DNA from: Ephydatia muelleri
Taxonomy: Eukaryota > Porifera > Demospongiae > Spongillida > Spongillidae
Assembly (NCBI GenBank): GCA_013339895.1
Contig: JABACO010000003.1
Span: 16,645,410 to 16,709,409 of the forward strand
DNA length: 64,000 nucleotides
Reading direction: 5' to 3'
Positions 42,068-55,199 of the stretch are shown in pieces. The stretch's first letter is position 1. Every line of letters begins with the position of its first letter. A program made the position numbers and the translations under genes. The notes under the pieces are model-generated. The model saw nothing but the letters and a program-made list of their open reading frames with translations. It ran no database searches and had not been told where the DNA came from.

Positions 42068-44906
42068 TCAAAGTTCTACAACATCAACATCTAATTTGGA
42101 CCAGTGATGTGTTTTGCGAAGATGTATTTTAACTCCCTTAATGCAAGTAGACTTGAACTGGCAATCCGTAGCTGGGCACGACACAGAAAGTTCACAATCA
42201 TTTGGAGACGGTTCATCAGATTGGCTCTTGTGTTTGTGGTGTTGATGTATCTTAATGCCTTTTTGAGATTTGGAGGTAAAGGAACATAGAGGGAAAGGGC
42301 ATGAGAAGTCATTTGGCGAGTGGGGAGATTTTGCGCACTGACCATGTTTTTGTGTGTTATGGCTTTTCAGATATTTCTCACTAGTGAAATGTTTATTGCA
42401 AATAAGACAATAGTTGTTGTTTGGGAGGGAAGATGCACCCTTGTGGCAGTCTCGTAACGTCCTAGCCTTCTCATGAAGATTTTCTTCCACTAAGGCTGCA
42501 CCGCTAAAAAGTGAGGTTCTCCATTGTGACCTCAATACTGCAATGGTGCGCCAGTTGCTGGATATGCCAAACAAGAATAGATCTTTAGAAACACAATCCC
42601 TCCATCTAAGTTTCGGTTTGTGTTGCGGGCGCTTTGCAGATGCAATTTCCCCAAATAGAATTTGTTTTGGGAGTCTGTTATCCTCCATTCTATATACATG
42701 ACCAAGCCATCGTAGTCTAGCCATGGAAATAAGTGTAGAGGCATGTTGGAGGTGAGATCTTACAAGAACAGTAGTGTCAGGAATATGATGGAAAGGATTA
42801 ACATTTAAAGCCTGTCTAAGACATGACAACAAAAATGAATGAATACGACGCACAAGGTATGATTTAGTGGACCAGGTTTCTGCACCATAAAATAGTGCAG
42901 GTATGACTGTTGCATTGAAAACAGCAAGCTTGGTGTGTTTAGATAAGTTGGCATTATGCCATACCTTACCTTTCAATGCACTAAAAAGTTTAGCAGCTTT
43001 AGAAAGTCTGGAATTAATTTCATTGTCTAAGGAGACATCAGAGGACAGAACACTGCCCAGATACTGAAAAGCCGTAACAGTTTCAATTGTGGTTCCACGA
43101 ATGTTGAAGGGGGAACTGCTTGTAGCGGATTGAGTTATGACCTTTGTTTTGTCAGTGCTAACACTTAGACCCCAGGAGCGAGCCACATGGGTGAATCGAT
43201 CAATGAATCTTTGAAGAGCAGCACTATCGAGGCATCCTGTCATCACATCATCCGCAAAACGGAGGTCACAAATTCGAACTGACATTGGTAGTTTAGTGCC
43301 AGACCGTCTAAAAAGCTTACCATCCAGCCTATACTTAATTTCAACACCATCATTAAACTCGCTTAAGACTTGATGCATGCTAGTACACATCCCTGTTTGA
43401 GACCAGTTGTAACCTGAAAAGGATCCGATAGAACACCATCAACACGAACTGAGGCTTCCATATTTATATGAAGGCCTCTTAAAATGTGTACTAACTTTGA
43501 TGGGAAGCCCAAACGTGCTAGTAGTAACCACAGGGCATGTCTAGGTACAGAATCATCGGCTTTCTTCAAATCAAAGAAACACATATACAGCTGACACATC
43601 TGCTCTCTTGCCTTCTCTTGCAGCTGTCGTGCAACAAAAATCATATCAATGGTCCCACGACATTTTTGGAAGCCACATTGTGTCTCATCAAGGATTGACT
43701 CTGCAACAGGAGTAATGCGGTTTGCAAGGACACGTGCAAAGACCTTCCCTTCAACACTTAAGAGTGAGATGCCCCTCCAATTATCACAAAGTTGGAGGTT
43801 TCCTTTTTTGGGTAATGGAACGATGATAGAATCCACCCATTCCTTCGGAATCAATTCAGATGACCATACCTCAGTACAGATTGTATGAAGGAAAGTAAGT
43901 GCTTGCTCACCACCATAGATCAACAACTCAGCAGGGATTCCATCCTTTCCAGCAGCTCGATTACACTTTACCTGTGACAAAGCACATCTAACTTCTTCTA
44001 CTGTAGGGGGTCTGGCCAGTTCCTCCATAATAGGCTGTTGTGGGATGATGTTAAACACACTGTCATCATAGGAGGAGGCAGTAGTATTCAAGACATGGTT
44101 AAAATGAGATCTCCAACGGTCCCTGATTTGAGTAGGGTCAGATATTACATTTGATCCAGACTTGTCTAGGACCGAGCGAATATGTACCTGCCTGTGGAAT
44201 GAAAGAAGTTTCCACGATGAGAAGAGATTCTTCCAATCACCCTTAATATGAAAATGGTTTAACTCTTCAGCTTTATGCTTCCACCACCCATTTTGTATCT
44301 TATGCACATGATACTTGACGTGGTTTCTCGCTGATCGATACTGGGTGAGAAGGTCAGCAGGAACTGAAATATTTGCTTTTCTCGCGGATAAAACCTGGCC
44401 GAGTAATTGTTTTTTTACGTAGCAGCATTGGTTGGATGGTATCCAGATTGTCATAGAACCAGTCAGGTGTAGGTCGTTTTGAAGTAAAACCCAAATGATT
44501 GGTGGCAGCATTGATTACTGCTTTGGAGAAAGAACTCCAAAGTGTTTCAGATGTTTCATTGCTTGTTGCACGTGATGGTAATTGATGTAAAGCATCAGTA
44601 AGTGCCTGCTGGTACTGCATCACCACTTCAGGTTGTGACAACCGACTAACATCAAAACGCCTGTTAATAGAGCTGTTCAAGCGAACACGATGATGTGGTT
44701 TGCTAACAGGCATAACCATAGAGCTACCAACAAAGAAGTGGTCACTCCATACATCAACACTGTGATAGACTCTAGTATCTTGCATTAGATAGCGATCCTT
44801 TTGCCTGGTAATGACAAAGTCTATCATATGAAGCGTTTTGGAACGAGGGTGCATCCACGTGCCCTTGTGCCAGGTCTTATGGCAGAAAAAGGTGTTTGTA
44901 ACACAA
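42068..44906 (-). pseudogene. APE-type LINE 1: endonuclease end, RT, C-terminal zinc fingers
   Basis: On minus from about 44906: VTNTFFCHKTWHKGTWMHP and MIDFVITRQKDRYL...SDHFFVGSS, the end of an APE-type endonuclease. Then, after a phase change near 44400, the RT core: KCNRAAGKDGIPAELL, WRGISLLSVEGKVFARVLANR, QCGFQKCRGTIDMIF, FFDLKKADDSVPR and LKQGCVLA. A deletion of about 10-20 codons with a phase change follows near 43370, then FADDVMTGC (active site), YLGSVLS, WLGHVYRM and three C2H2 fingers near the end (CLICNKHF...H, CPFPLCSF...H, CPATDCQF...H). The 5' half of the endonuclease is absent. The copy is dead but long. Confidence 0.82.
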
Positions 44907-44907
44907 A

Positions 44908-44960
44908 GGCATACATACATACATACATACATACATACATACATACATACATACATACAC
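44908..44960. repeat. (CATA)n microsatellite at the 5' edge of LINE 1
   Basis: About 13 units, followed by GCATGCAT-rich sequence. It marks the truncation point of LINE 1. Confidence 0.9.
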
Positions 44961-45046
44961 ATGCACACATGCATGCATGTGCATGCATGCATGCAAAGAG
45001 AAAGAGGAAGGATTCAAGCCACTCACACACACACACACACATAAAC

Positions 45047-45137
45047 TAGTTTAAAGTCACGTCTTGTGTCTGATACACTAGTTTAAAGTCACGTCTTGTA
45101 TCTGATACACTAGTTTAAAGTCACGTCTTGTATCTGA
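45047..45137. repeat. 32-bp tandem repeat, three copies
   Basis: Unit ACTAGTTTAAAGTCACGTCT plus TGTATCTGATAC, three copies with one g/a change. Non-coding. Confidence 0.9.
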
Positions 45138-45147
45138 ACCTGCGGCA

Positions 45148-45400
45148 GCACGTTCAATATAGGATTGATTGAGGATTGATGAATATCATTAAAAAAACTT
45201 CACTCGCGTCTGGAGGGACAACGGAGAAACGGGTCGCATATCTCTTTGTCACGATGGAACGAGAACTCAAAGATCTACGTTTGTTCCGTGTCATAAAACG
45301 GTGTGCTTTTAGAGAAACAAACGAATTCCTTTTTCTCGTGCCCAGTCCCAAAATAATTCTTGGTCGTCGTCTTCTTATTCTTATTCTTCTTCCTTAGGAA
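45148..45400. repeat. Dispersed repeat related to 14846-15095
   Basis: Diverged third copy of the family in the inverted-duplication arms, starting 'gttcaatataggattgattg'. It lies outside the arms, so the family is dispersed and not created by the inverted duplication. Confidence 0.6.
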
Positions 45401-45939
45401 TACACGGTGAACCTATACTAAGTTGTGATTTTCAATTCAGTTCCATGCAAGGTCTCGGAGTGTAATCACAGTATTTATACTGATCAAGAGGCATCTGTAC
45501 ACAAGAGTCCACAACGAAACAATGTGATTTTATTTAGGGAGTAAACAATGTTTAATGTTTTGATGAAGGGCGAATGGTCATGCACCACCCCTTCCAGCTT
45601 TGATAGGGCATGGGAAGCATATAGTATGTTGAAAGGGGGCTTTGTCTAGGGTTAGCAGGTCAAGCCTGCCTCTCTGTCTGCAACCCTCCCCTCTAAACAA
45701 CCTATCCCCAAATTAGATTGTCTCTGTCTGGTTCCAGGTATTGTATGTATATATAAATGGTGTTCTTGGGAAAGCAGCCATTCAGTCTCATAGCCTGCCT
45801 ATGGACAACCTGAATATTGCTGACCCACCCACCACTCGGCTTGTGCATTGATTGTACCTTGTACACTGATTTTCATGTCATACATCAATGGCAGGCGGCA
45901 CCCTTCGGGCTTCTACCCTGACCAACCACGTCAAACCCA

Positions 45940-46120
45940 TGACCGCGTCATGGTGTGGCACACCTGGTCGCACCCAAGGCAAGCCAGCGCTACCTTGGTC
46001 CCAGGTCAGTCAGCGGGGAGGGCCTACCACTCACCATGACCACGTCATGGTAGTGGCACGTCTGGTCGCACCCAAGGCAAGCCAGCGCTACCTTGGTCCC
46101 AGATTTGGCCTGATGGGTAC
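45940..46120. repeat. Tandem duplication of about 105 bp
   Basis: Two copies containing 'ctggtcgcacccaaggcaag' and 'ccagcgctaccttggtccca' (about 45963 and 46064), preceded by related 'catgaccrcgtcatggt' phrases. No coding evidence. Confidence 0.8.
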
Positions 46121-46324
46121 ACCCTGTCACCAGGTTGCTGCCTGACCCCTTTTGGGCAAAACTGTTATCCGTCAATTAGTATAGATCTGCATGACAGGGG
46201 TTGAGGGAACTCAGTTAGCGATATGCTTCCGCATTAGGGAGTACATGCATGCATTAGCACGGAATGAGCATTCATACAGCATTAACATGCTTTTTAGATT
46301 GACAGTTTTGCCTCATTATTTTAA

Positions 46325-46604
46325 CATCATTCCTGTTTTAAGATCATTCTCCAAACTAACTGGGGCTGGCCCCACAGGTTTGCGTATTCAGCACTTCATT
46401 GACGCAGCTGATGTTCCTTTATCATGCTCGATTCTCCAATCTTTAAAGGGTGTAGTCAACATCCTTGTGGCTGGTAGAGCTCCACCCATGATAGCATCCT
46501 TTCTTGCTGGAGGTAATCTCACTGCTTTGGTTAAGTCTATGCAAGATTCTTCGCTTGATATTCGTCCCATTGCAGACATGGTACGTAACATACTTACCGC
46601 TTAG
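46325..46604 (+). pseudogene. RT fragment related to the RLE-type LINE at 31-35 kb
   Basis: The plus frame reads GAGPTGLRIQHFIDAADVPL, then VVNILVAGRAPPMIASFLAG and DSSLDIRPIA. Each segment aligns with the RLE-type LINE (GPSGLRVQHLLDAA, VVNLLVSGKVPQ, APDIRPIA). It ends within the RT fingers region. It is diverged enough to be a different subfamily, and short enough to be only a remnant. Confidence 0.75.
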
Positions 46605-47176
46605 CAGTAGCTGTAACATCAGCTTCAGGGACCCAGGAGGACTCTTCCCTTTGGTATCCCTCCTAAAGGACTAGATATTCAGTATGCCTCTATTGTGAAG
46701 AATGATGCTTTTTACAATGACATCAACGGAAACAAGCCATACATGCAAACGCGCACCTTCCGTTTCCTACTGGCTACAACACGTTCAACTGGATAGAATG
46801 CGCCACTTGCACTGCCGCCATTCATTTCACCACAAAACTAATATTAATGTTACAAAATTAATAATCATTAATGGTTGGGTATGAGAAAGAACTAGAAGAG
46901 AACACTATAGGAATTGAGGAGGTAGTCTGGGCCCTCAATTCCCATTACCACCTTCAATGCACTCTAATTGGGGCGATTCTGCCAGGTCAGGGAGTGTTTG
47001 ATTTTGAACGGTGTGTTTTTGGAAGCTATGGCAAGGAGCTGACCTGTAAATGGAAAAGAGCATATAGTGATTACAAGCTGGTGATGAAGCTGATTCAATA
47101 CATACACATGCCTCTCTTGTTAAGTAAGGGTGCTTATACATACATTGACAAATGCACGAACGGAGTGTTAAGAACT

Positions 47177-47236
47177 TAGTCTCGTACCCAGACATATAAA
47201 CGGTATGAACCATTTGTACGTCTGGGTACGAGACTA
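47177..47236. mobile_element. Short palindromic element
   Basis: Arms TAGTCTCGTACCCAGAC and its exact inverse, 17 bp each, around a 26-nt centre. A solo relative of one arm, 'gtctggggacgagactag', occurs near 10109 and another partial one near 47266. It is probably a tiny MITE or hairpin remnant. Confidence 0.55.
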
Positions 47237-47859
47237 GTAAGTACTACAGAAGGAGGGGCTATACGAGTCTGGGGACTAGAAAGTCAGACATTGGAGTGAT
47301 GTAAGAGCCATTTTTAGTAACGCGATGACGCTGCCGCAAGCGCATGCGCAAAACATCAATATATGAAATCGAATGTAAAAGTTATACTAAAAGAGATATA
47401 TTTGTATATTATATCACAATAAACTCTTTACTCATACAGGTACTTAAAAATAATTTGTTGTCGTGATTAAAGTTAATTGATTGATTTAATAATTAGCGGT
47501 TTTTATGTTTTGATAAATCTTTGCTTTCAATATAAAATTTAACGGTGAAAGCAGAATTTGGTAAATCAATTCCTCGCAAGAGTTATGGGTCGATGTCCGA
47601 AATTTCTGGCAATGTATGAATTGATGGGCGTGGCACAATAAAAGTGAAACACCGATTCGTCCGACTTAATTCTCTCCGGTCCTGCACATTGCACAATCCA
47701 ATGCAAGACAAAGTGACATTGGTGTCTCGCGTTCTTTGGATCATGCACGCGCGCAGTGCAAAGGGTTCATACAGAATGTTCAGCACTGTAATAAAATGTT
47801 ACATCGTATACGTATGCAGGCTAGGTGGAATAGTGGATTTGCCCCCAATCCTTCACGCA

Positions 47860-47880
47860 CACACACACACACACACACAA
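47860..47880. repeat. (CA)n microsatellite
   Basis: Short CA tract followed by CA-rich sequence to 47913. Confidence 0.85.
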
Positions 47881-47949
47881 ACATGTATACACACAACACA
47901 CAAATACACACATTGAAGTTATGTGGATATTAACTATAATCAATCGTTA

Positions 47950-49040
47950 ATCATGGTCGGTCACGTGATTCTAGGCGGTAAAAAAAAAAGTGGGTGGAAT
48001 TTAGCTGGTAAAAATGTCTTGTTGTCTGTAGGTACTAAGCAGAGAGATCGCGGAAGGTTAGTGGTCATTATGGTCGTATAATGGTGCTCAATTTTTCCAT
48101 GCGCTTCTTCTCGGCCAAAAGTTGCTCCGTTTTAAAGAATAAAGATGCCGAGGGCTATGGTGTAGTCCACTTGTGTAGGGTTCATCGAAGTAAGTGGTGT
48201 GTGTGTGTGTGTGTGTGTGTGCGTGCGTGCATTGCTTAAATCAGACAGGTCAAAGACAAATCGGTGTTCTTATATCGACTCCTAAGGTGGACTTGTGTCT
48301 TGTGGTTCTGTTGTCTTCGTACTTGGATTGTGCTAGGTTTGAGAAGAAAGGTACGTGTATTTGGTACTGCATGCGTTTGAAATGACATTGCGTTACAGTG
48401 CAGGTTATTATCTGGCAGAGCTGTACAGAACTGTGTACACTACGGTAAGGATCAAGTAATCTTGATGTGAAATTCATTTCGATTTTCTCCTTTCAGCTTC
48501 CCTCAAGTATGGCGCTCCTCTTGAATGCTTCCACAAGCGAACGTGGTAGTCATTGTGTGTTTCTGTTGTTTTTTTTTTAAGTCAGAATTATATATATTTT
48601 TCAAACTATGTGGTCAAATTTAGTATAGCATGCATACTATAATTTGGTAGCTTTAACCCTTCCTGATCATCTTTCCGTTACGTAAATCCATATTTCCTTA
48701 CCAGTAATTCCGGCTAATGATGTTCGTAAATACGGTAATTTCTATCCTCAGGAAAGGTACCGAATTATGGTATTTACATGTAGTTGTGGTTTACGTTACC
48801 CAAAACATAACGGAAATGTAATCAATTCGCCCCGTGCTAGTTAGTAAACCGCTTATTTCTTGGAGGCCAAGCGTGGAAGAAAAGGCTGGCAGCGAAAGGG
48901 AAAGCGCCTATCCCAGTTAATAGTAAAGATGTTATGTAAACGATATCGCTCCACAGAACCGACCCGTTCGTGGGGTCAAAGGAAGTAGGCCTAGCATTTG
49001 GTAAATATAAGGCCAAACTGCAGTACCCAGGACACGTCTG
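47950..49040. other. Unannotated interval
   Basis: Contains a GT tract at 48195-48222 and only short frames without recognised domains. The phrase 'gccgaaatttctgg' near 47598 also occurs near 25910 and 54605, so a short dispersed motif extends outside the arms. Confidence 0.4.
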
Positions 49041-49046
49041 TCACTG

Positions 49047-49168
49047 CAGGGCCGTACCCAGAGGGGGTTCGTAACCAGGTAAAACCCGTAAAATTGGTAG
49101 TAAAATCAGATTTTACTAGCAATTTTACGGGTTTCCGTGGTTACGAACCCCCTCTGGGTACGCCCGTG
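49047..49168. mobile_element. 122-bp fold-back MITE
   Basis: Ends CAGGGCCGTACCCAGAGGGG and the inverse of CACGGGCGTACCCAGAGGGG. The halves remain inverse copies through 'acccgtaaaattg' with a centre at about 49107. Such 'GGGCGTACCCAGA' ends occur on hAT-like MITEs. No clear target duplication. Confidence 0.7.
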
Positions 49169-49959
49169 CGTCACCACTGATCTGAACGCCATAAAAATCA
49201 TAGCCGATTGTGTACCCATCAATAATTTTCCAATACAATAATTTAACCAAGTACAGGTAAACAAGTTTTGTTTTGCTGAATTCCAGCCATTTTCAGGAGG
49301 CTGTAGAAGAGGTAGGGATTTGAAACTCATTCTTTCTTGCGTAGATTTGTGTTATAACCGTAACTTAGCGATGCCAATTTCCACCATGCAAGCTATGGCT
49401 CATTTAGTACTCACTTCCGGTAATTTTCAATGGAGGTCACGAAGCCTCTCTTTGACTTAAAGTAGCTCTTCCGCGTACCACTTATAACAAAGTTTTAAGC
49501 TTAAAATCGAGTCTCATGAGTTATAAATAGAAAGATGGGGAAAAAGAGGGCTTTTGCTAGCTCTTGCAATGCATGGCTTTTTTTAAATCACTACCCCTCG
49601 AACTAACAGAAAAAAGTGACATAGTTGCAGACAGAGAACGCAAACGTATTTTTTTTTGTGTGTTTAGAACTTCACTTCGGATACTTCCAGATATGTTGGC
49701 GGCGTTGCTGGTTGTCTGTTCGATTGAAAAGCTACGACACAACCTACGACACACCCCCTGTTCTAATTTGGCACTCATCGCAACCCCCCCCCCCCCCTCA
49801 GAGGTGCGAGTGGATATACAAAACAAAAAGTGCTGGAAAACTTTTAAAACGATGGTATGGTGCACATCCATCAGTAGTGAGTCTTGGTGGTGTTAAAATG
49901 TCCTCCAGACGATGCGTTTGACTTGTACAGTCCGTTACAAAACCGGTTCTAATATGGCA

Positions 49960-50500
49960 GCTTACCTTAGATACCAGTGTACCATGCTCAGATTTAGGTT
50001 ACCCCTACACATACACACAAACGCTTGGAGAAGCCATGGGTTTACATGAAGCCATGTGTGTGAATAGCTCAGCATATAAACTTTCCAGTGGCCCAGTCCT
50101 TACAATCTATTGTGATAGGGTTTCACTGCCACTATCAAGGCTTCCTTCCAGTAAAACCACCATATAGATTACATACAAAAAAACGCGCACACAAGCAGTT
50201 TGATGCAAAGTCTCTCATTTAAGTCATTTAGCACATGGAATGTAGAAATGTGAGGTGGTGGCAAACAGATAGGCCAGCTAATAGCTAACGCTTCTGTAGT
50301 GTATGTAGGACTCAGGAACTAGTGAGACACACTCACCCATAATCAGAGCACTTAGTGTCATTTAAGTGGCCTGGGCAGTGCCACATTGCAATCCAGTAGG
50401 TACGTCACACCTACAACATATCTGTCCAGTGCATACAACAGTACATACAACACACTTAAATTCTTATGAACACACCAGTCCAGTACATAAAACACACTTG
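49960..50500. repeat. Dispersed repeat, copy 2
   Basis: Direct-orientation counterpart of 120-735, sharing 'agccatgggttta', 'agggtttcactgccactatc' and 'ctcaggaactagtgagacac'. Several indels separate the copies. It is followed by a tandem run of 'accagtccagtacatgcaac'-type units to about 50700, the same motif that opens the window. Confidence 0.7.
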
Positions 50501-50705
50501 TCCAGAACTTTCTAGCTATACACCAGACCAACACACCAGTCCAGTACATGCAACATACCAGTCCAATACATACAACACATCAGTCCAGTATATACAACAC
50601 ATCAGTCCAGTACATGCAACACACCAGTCCAGTACATGCTTGTAACATGCCAGTCCTGTACATACAACACACCAAACCAGCACACACATCACACCACCAG
50701 TCCAG
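50500..50705. repeat. 21-bp tandem repeat, about nine degenerate units
   Basis: Units like CACCAGTCCAGTACATGCAA with frequent changes. The same motif occurs at 1-60 next to copy 1 of the dispersed repeat, so array and repeat travel together. Confidence 0.75.
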
Positions 50706-50939
50706 TTTATGCGTTCTTAACCCTGAAGGTTACCAAATGTTAGTACGGACGAGTGTAAAGAGCTCACAGTGTCTAAAAATAGAATTAAACACTGATGTGG
50801 CAATAAGTCTTGAAAATACATGTAGGAAGGACGTGGATTTAGCTTGGAACATATGTGGGTTTGAAATTGATGCTAGTTTATAGTCGTTATCACAAAGCCG
50901 GTTTTGTCATAAAACGTCCCATATACTAGGAGTATTCTT

Positions 50940-51125
50940 ACACACATTAAAATATACATGCGCCACACACACAAACACCAATACATTTATACACAAAGAA
51001 ATATGTGCACACACATACACAAAGAAACACACACACACACACACACATACACGCATACACACATAAATGCACCAAAATACACACGTACTAAAATACACAC
51101 ATACTAAATACACATGCACTAACAA
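50940..51125. repeat. CA-rich low-complexity region
   Basis: CA/ACAC-rich sequence with a pure CA tract near 51028-51048; no gene. Confidence 0.8.
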
Positions 51126-51349
51126 CAGCCTTAGTCTTACGTTCTGGCACCACACAATACTTCGTTTTGAATCATGTGCCTTCACAATCTGTCATCTGCA
51201 TACAGTGCCACCTTTGGGAGAGATAGAAAGATGGAAGAACAGGGAAAGAGAGAGAGAGAGTGATGGACAATGGAGAGTGACATATAGCCGTTTCTACACA
51301 ACCCTTTGCTCTATAAGCCAGGCAGGAAGGGTTTAATTCTTCAGGCATG

Positions 51350-53129
51350 ACCAAACTATTTATGGAAAGATAACATCAACTCGACATAGCATTATTTACT
51401 GAGGGAGGTGCACCCTTATTAAGTATAGCACATATGATCAAAGGCTGCTAAACTCTTTATGGTAATATCAGGATTTAGTTTAGAGGATTTAGTTACATTT
51501 AGTTACATGTTTTGCACAAATCGTTTGGACACTATCCCTTAGCTAACTAGGACTTGCCAACCGCCCATAATAGCCATCCTCTGCTTCCAACATTGCACCA
51601 ATGCTGCACACGTGCACGCCAGACAGAACGGCTCCATTGCACACTTTCAATCGGAAACTAGCTCACACGTTTTCTGATTGCAGCTTTGTTCATATACCTG
51701 TGCACACCATTACAGTTGAGTACAGAGTAGTGTGGCTAAGTGGGAGCATACCTAATGGACCAATATGTGATAATAATGTGAATTATTCCATGTGAACCCA
51801 AATGGAACTGGTTTGGGAGCATTGCAAAATGGCTCAGCCATAAGTGTATAATGTATTACTAACCATAATTTATTTAATTTTGGGGCAGACTGAGAGACTG
51901 AAGTCTACTTCCATATCATGTCTTACACCGTCCTTTAATCCAAGCTAACAAATTTATCAAGTAGTCCATTTATTGTAGTAGGGACCTCATCCATAGGTCA
52001 CATTAATATCAGTGACAGCCAGAGCCTGAAGTAGTGATTATCATTAAACTATTGAGCAATACATCTATGACCCTCACACTACCACATATTTTTATTACCT
52101 GTGCTTGTTGATAGAGGGTGGCAATTCATTGCAGACGATAGTGGACGTGGTGTCAAGGGTGCCTATAATGCTGTGGGAGCAAAAATATTCGATCGATTGA
52201 TCATACATATAAGTAATGCAACTTATAGAGAAAGCTTGGCGACCAACTCATGTACAGCAAAATGTGACAGAACAATTAAAAACAACCCCCCCCTCCCCTG
52301 GTGTGCATTGATTAGAACAACACGCACGGCTATACGACTTATGACACACTGCTAGTGCTCAAGATTATAGCGCATGCCATTGTTGGGTACCGATCGAGGC
52401 ACTATATACCCTATAGCAGCCAGCCGTGCATATAAAGTGTCACAGATACACATGCTGGCCTGCCAGCTGAACAAGCTACTACTTAGTTACCACTTTGCCA
52501 TGCAGTGGTCCCTGCATACATGGATGTGTATAAATGAGCTGTGCTGAAATTGAGCAACAAACCTTGCCGTCAGTGAGGTCAGTAGCGTTAGCAGCAATAG
52601 CAGGAAAGAGTGCGCGGCACACTTTTTCCAAATTTCAATTATTGTGGGCACGAGACGGAGCACTATATGAAATCCAATATGGAATACTTCTGTTGAGGAT
52701 GGAACCGAATTTTCAAATGGGAAGACCTACTTTTAAAAGCATTTAAAGAATCTGCTATATGTTTCACAAGGGAATAAACAACAGGACTTTAAATTTTTGA
52801 AGTTATAGACCGTGGAATATTGTGATGAGAATCTCAACTCATTGACCTCGCGTACATTAGAAAAAAAAGACCCAGCAAATTCAATGGAACCGAGGGCTTA
52901 GTTGGGAAAAATCTGGTGACATACTTAAAAATCTTGTCAAATGTGCTGCACTAACAATCGTAAGGGAGCTAAGCTGGGAAAACATCTAGTACACTTGTCC
53001 CATACTGTGTATGGAACGATTACAGAAGTATGTCGTGATTACGCAAACCGCGAATTAATTCTGACTCCTGATGACCGCTCATTTCTCCATATGAGATTGG
53101 GAAACCTCCCCACGCCTATTGGTACAACC
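51350..53129. other. Unannotated interval before arm B
   Basis: Only short frames; none shows a recognisable motif. No tandem repeats, RT or transposase motifs were seen. Confidence 0.4.
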
Positions 53130-54393
53130 ATGTATTTGCCCACACCTTTAAATACCTTCCTACTCATCTGATATGTAACACTATTCCCTGTACTCTTCTT
53201 AATTCTATAAGTGCCCCAGATGCCCAGGATGAGGTGGTACTTCATGTAGGTGTGGGTGCATGTACAATGCACGCATGTTGATGTGGTGTGAATGTGCTAC
53301 ATGTAAGAGAATCAATTCTGCACTAAATTATTTACACCACCATACTTTCACCTTCTCCCAGATGTGTGTGTGTGTGTGTACGTAAGTGTGTGTTTGTTGT
53401 GAATGAACCATTGACGTTATATTACCCTCTTCCCACTCAATAGATTATCGTCCACTATGGAAATGAGGAAATAAGAAATCCTGTGCAGCTGTCATTGGAA
53501 GCTATAGGAGCAAAACTGTAGTTCCATTCTTATTGCCTTCTTGTGAACATATTTGTAAAGTTTTATGGTTAATGGCTAAGTTGTTATTGATATCTTTTAA
53601 AAGTACACTTACAATGTCATGAAGACATGCGGCATTTTTGGGCCTTCTCAAGCACAGGCAGATCTTTTCTGTCACCCTCAGTGACTCGATTGTTTTGGTA
53701 TAGACTAAAGCTCTTCAAAGGGGAGGAGCCATTTTTGCTTTAAATGAAACGATCAACAAGCCCCAGTGGTGACAATACATTTTGCTTCAGAAAAACATAG
53801 ACATGAACATGATGTCACCGAAATAGCTATCGTTCTATTGCATGAACTGATGTTACACTCTGGGACCTTGGGACTGTTGGACATCATGATTTTGGTTCAT
53901 CACATTTGACACTACAATCATCTGTGTGTGTGTGTAGCTGTGTGCTTTGTGTGTGTACGTGTATGTGTGTTGTGTGTTAATATACATGTGCATGTGTGAT
54001 ATGTGTATAGTGATATACATGTGTGCATGTGTTTACATGCATGAGCAAATAATTCACATCAAGCCAGCTTCTGCTCACCTCGCCGTACAGTATGAGCTTG
54101 TTATTAGGAAGCAACCCATTGGTCTCGTCTGATGAACGTCTTGAATCCCACCAGTCATTTCCTAGGGACAAAGCCATATACCTTCTGACTCTGCATGACC
54201 AGAAGAGCGATAACATGCACAAATTCACACACACCTAATGCACACAAATGCATACACATATTTTCAACAGACACAGTGTATGATCTAGCTCTTCTTGCTT
54301 GAGAGGTCCAGCTAGTTGATACTTGGACTATTGAGCCCCACTTGATAACATGCAGAAATGTTAAAAACACACAAATACACGCATACACTGTAC

Positions 54394-54495
<102 letters not shown>

Positions 54496-55199
54496 GTACT
54501 CTACACACACACACACGCGCGCACACGCACACACACACATGTACATAAACAAACACCTCTAGCTTGAGAGGTCCAGTTCCAATCTATATTCGTTATGGGC
54601 GTCCGAAATTTCTGGCAATACAGTAATATTCTAATTATAAACCTACGTACTACGCATGCGTGTGCATTAAATTTGAAAGCTAGGGCGTGTCTGGAAGAGT
54701 TGGCAGGTGTTAGTGTTTCTGTCGCTTAGGAGAGTGTGTATTCTGTTTGAACGAGCCCTGAATATATTTTCAGGGAGCTTTTGTTGAGAGGTCGGAGTTC
54801 AACGGTAAGATATACCAACCCTGTCATCTTTGTATCGCGGAAAGGCAAACGCGCGTTCGTTTTGAGAAGCAAAGGAAGCATAGGCCACCGTCGAGAGTCT
54901 GTAAATGGGTGGAGCGTAAACAGTCCAAATGCGTCATAGTTACGAAGCGGGTACTGAAATGTGTTTTAAGGGGTTTTAATAGGCGGCTTTTAGTTCTCTG
55001 CACTCATAGTCTGCACTCATGGTTGCCTCTGCACTTATCGCTGCACTAATGGCCACCCTTAATAATGCCCCCTATCACCATGTTAAAAAGCTTTAGAGTC
55101 AAAAGGATTTTGTCTGTTTTTGCATTTTAAGTCACTACAAAAATATAGTTTTTGTTATTCAGTTTGGAGATTGCTATTTTCTCTCTGGTGACTACTGAA

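Noticed and set aside
49564-49921. Overlapping frames of about 100 codons on both strands
   Set aside because: Mutually overlapping, cross a C-run and show no domain; probably chance.
52941-53272. Short frames across the arm B border
   Set aside because: They join unrelated sequence at the duplication border and show no conserved motif.
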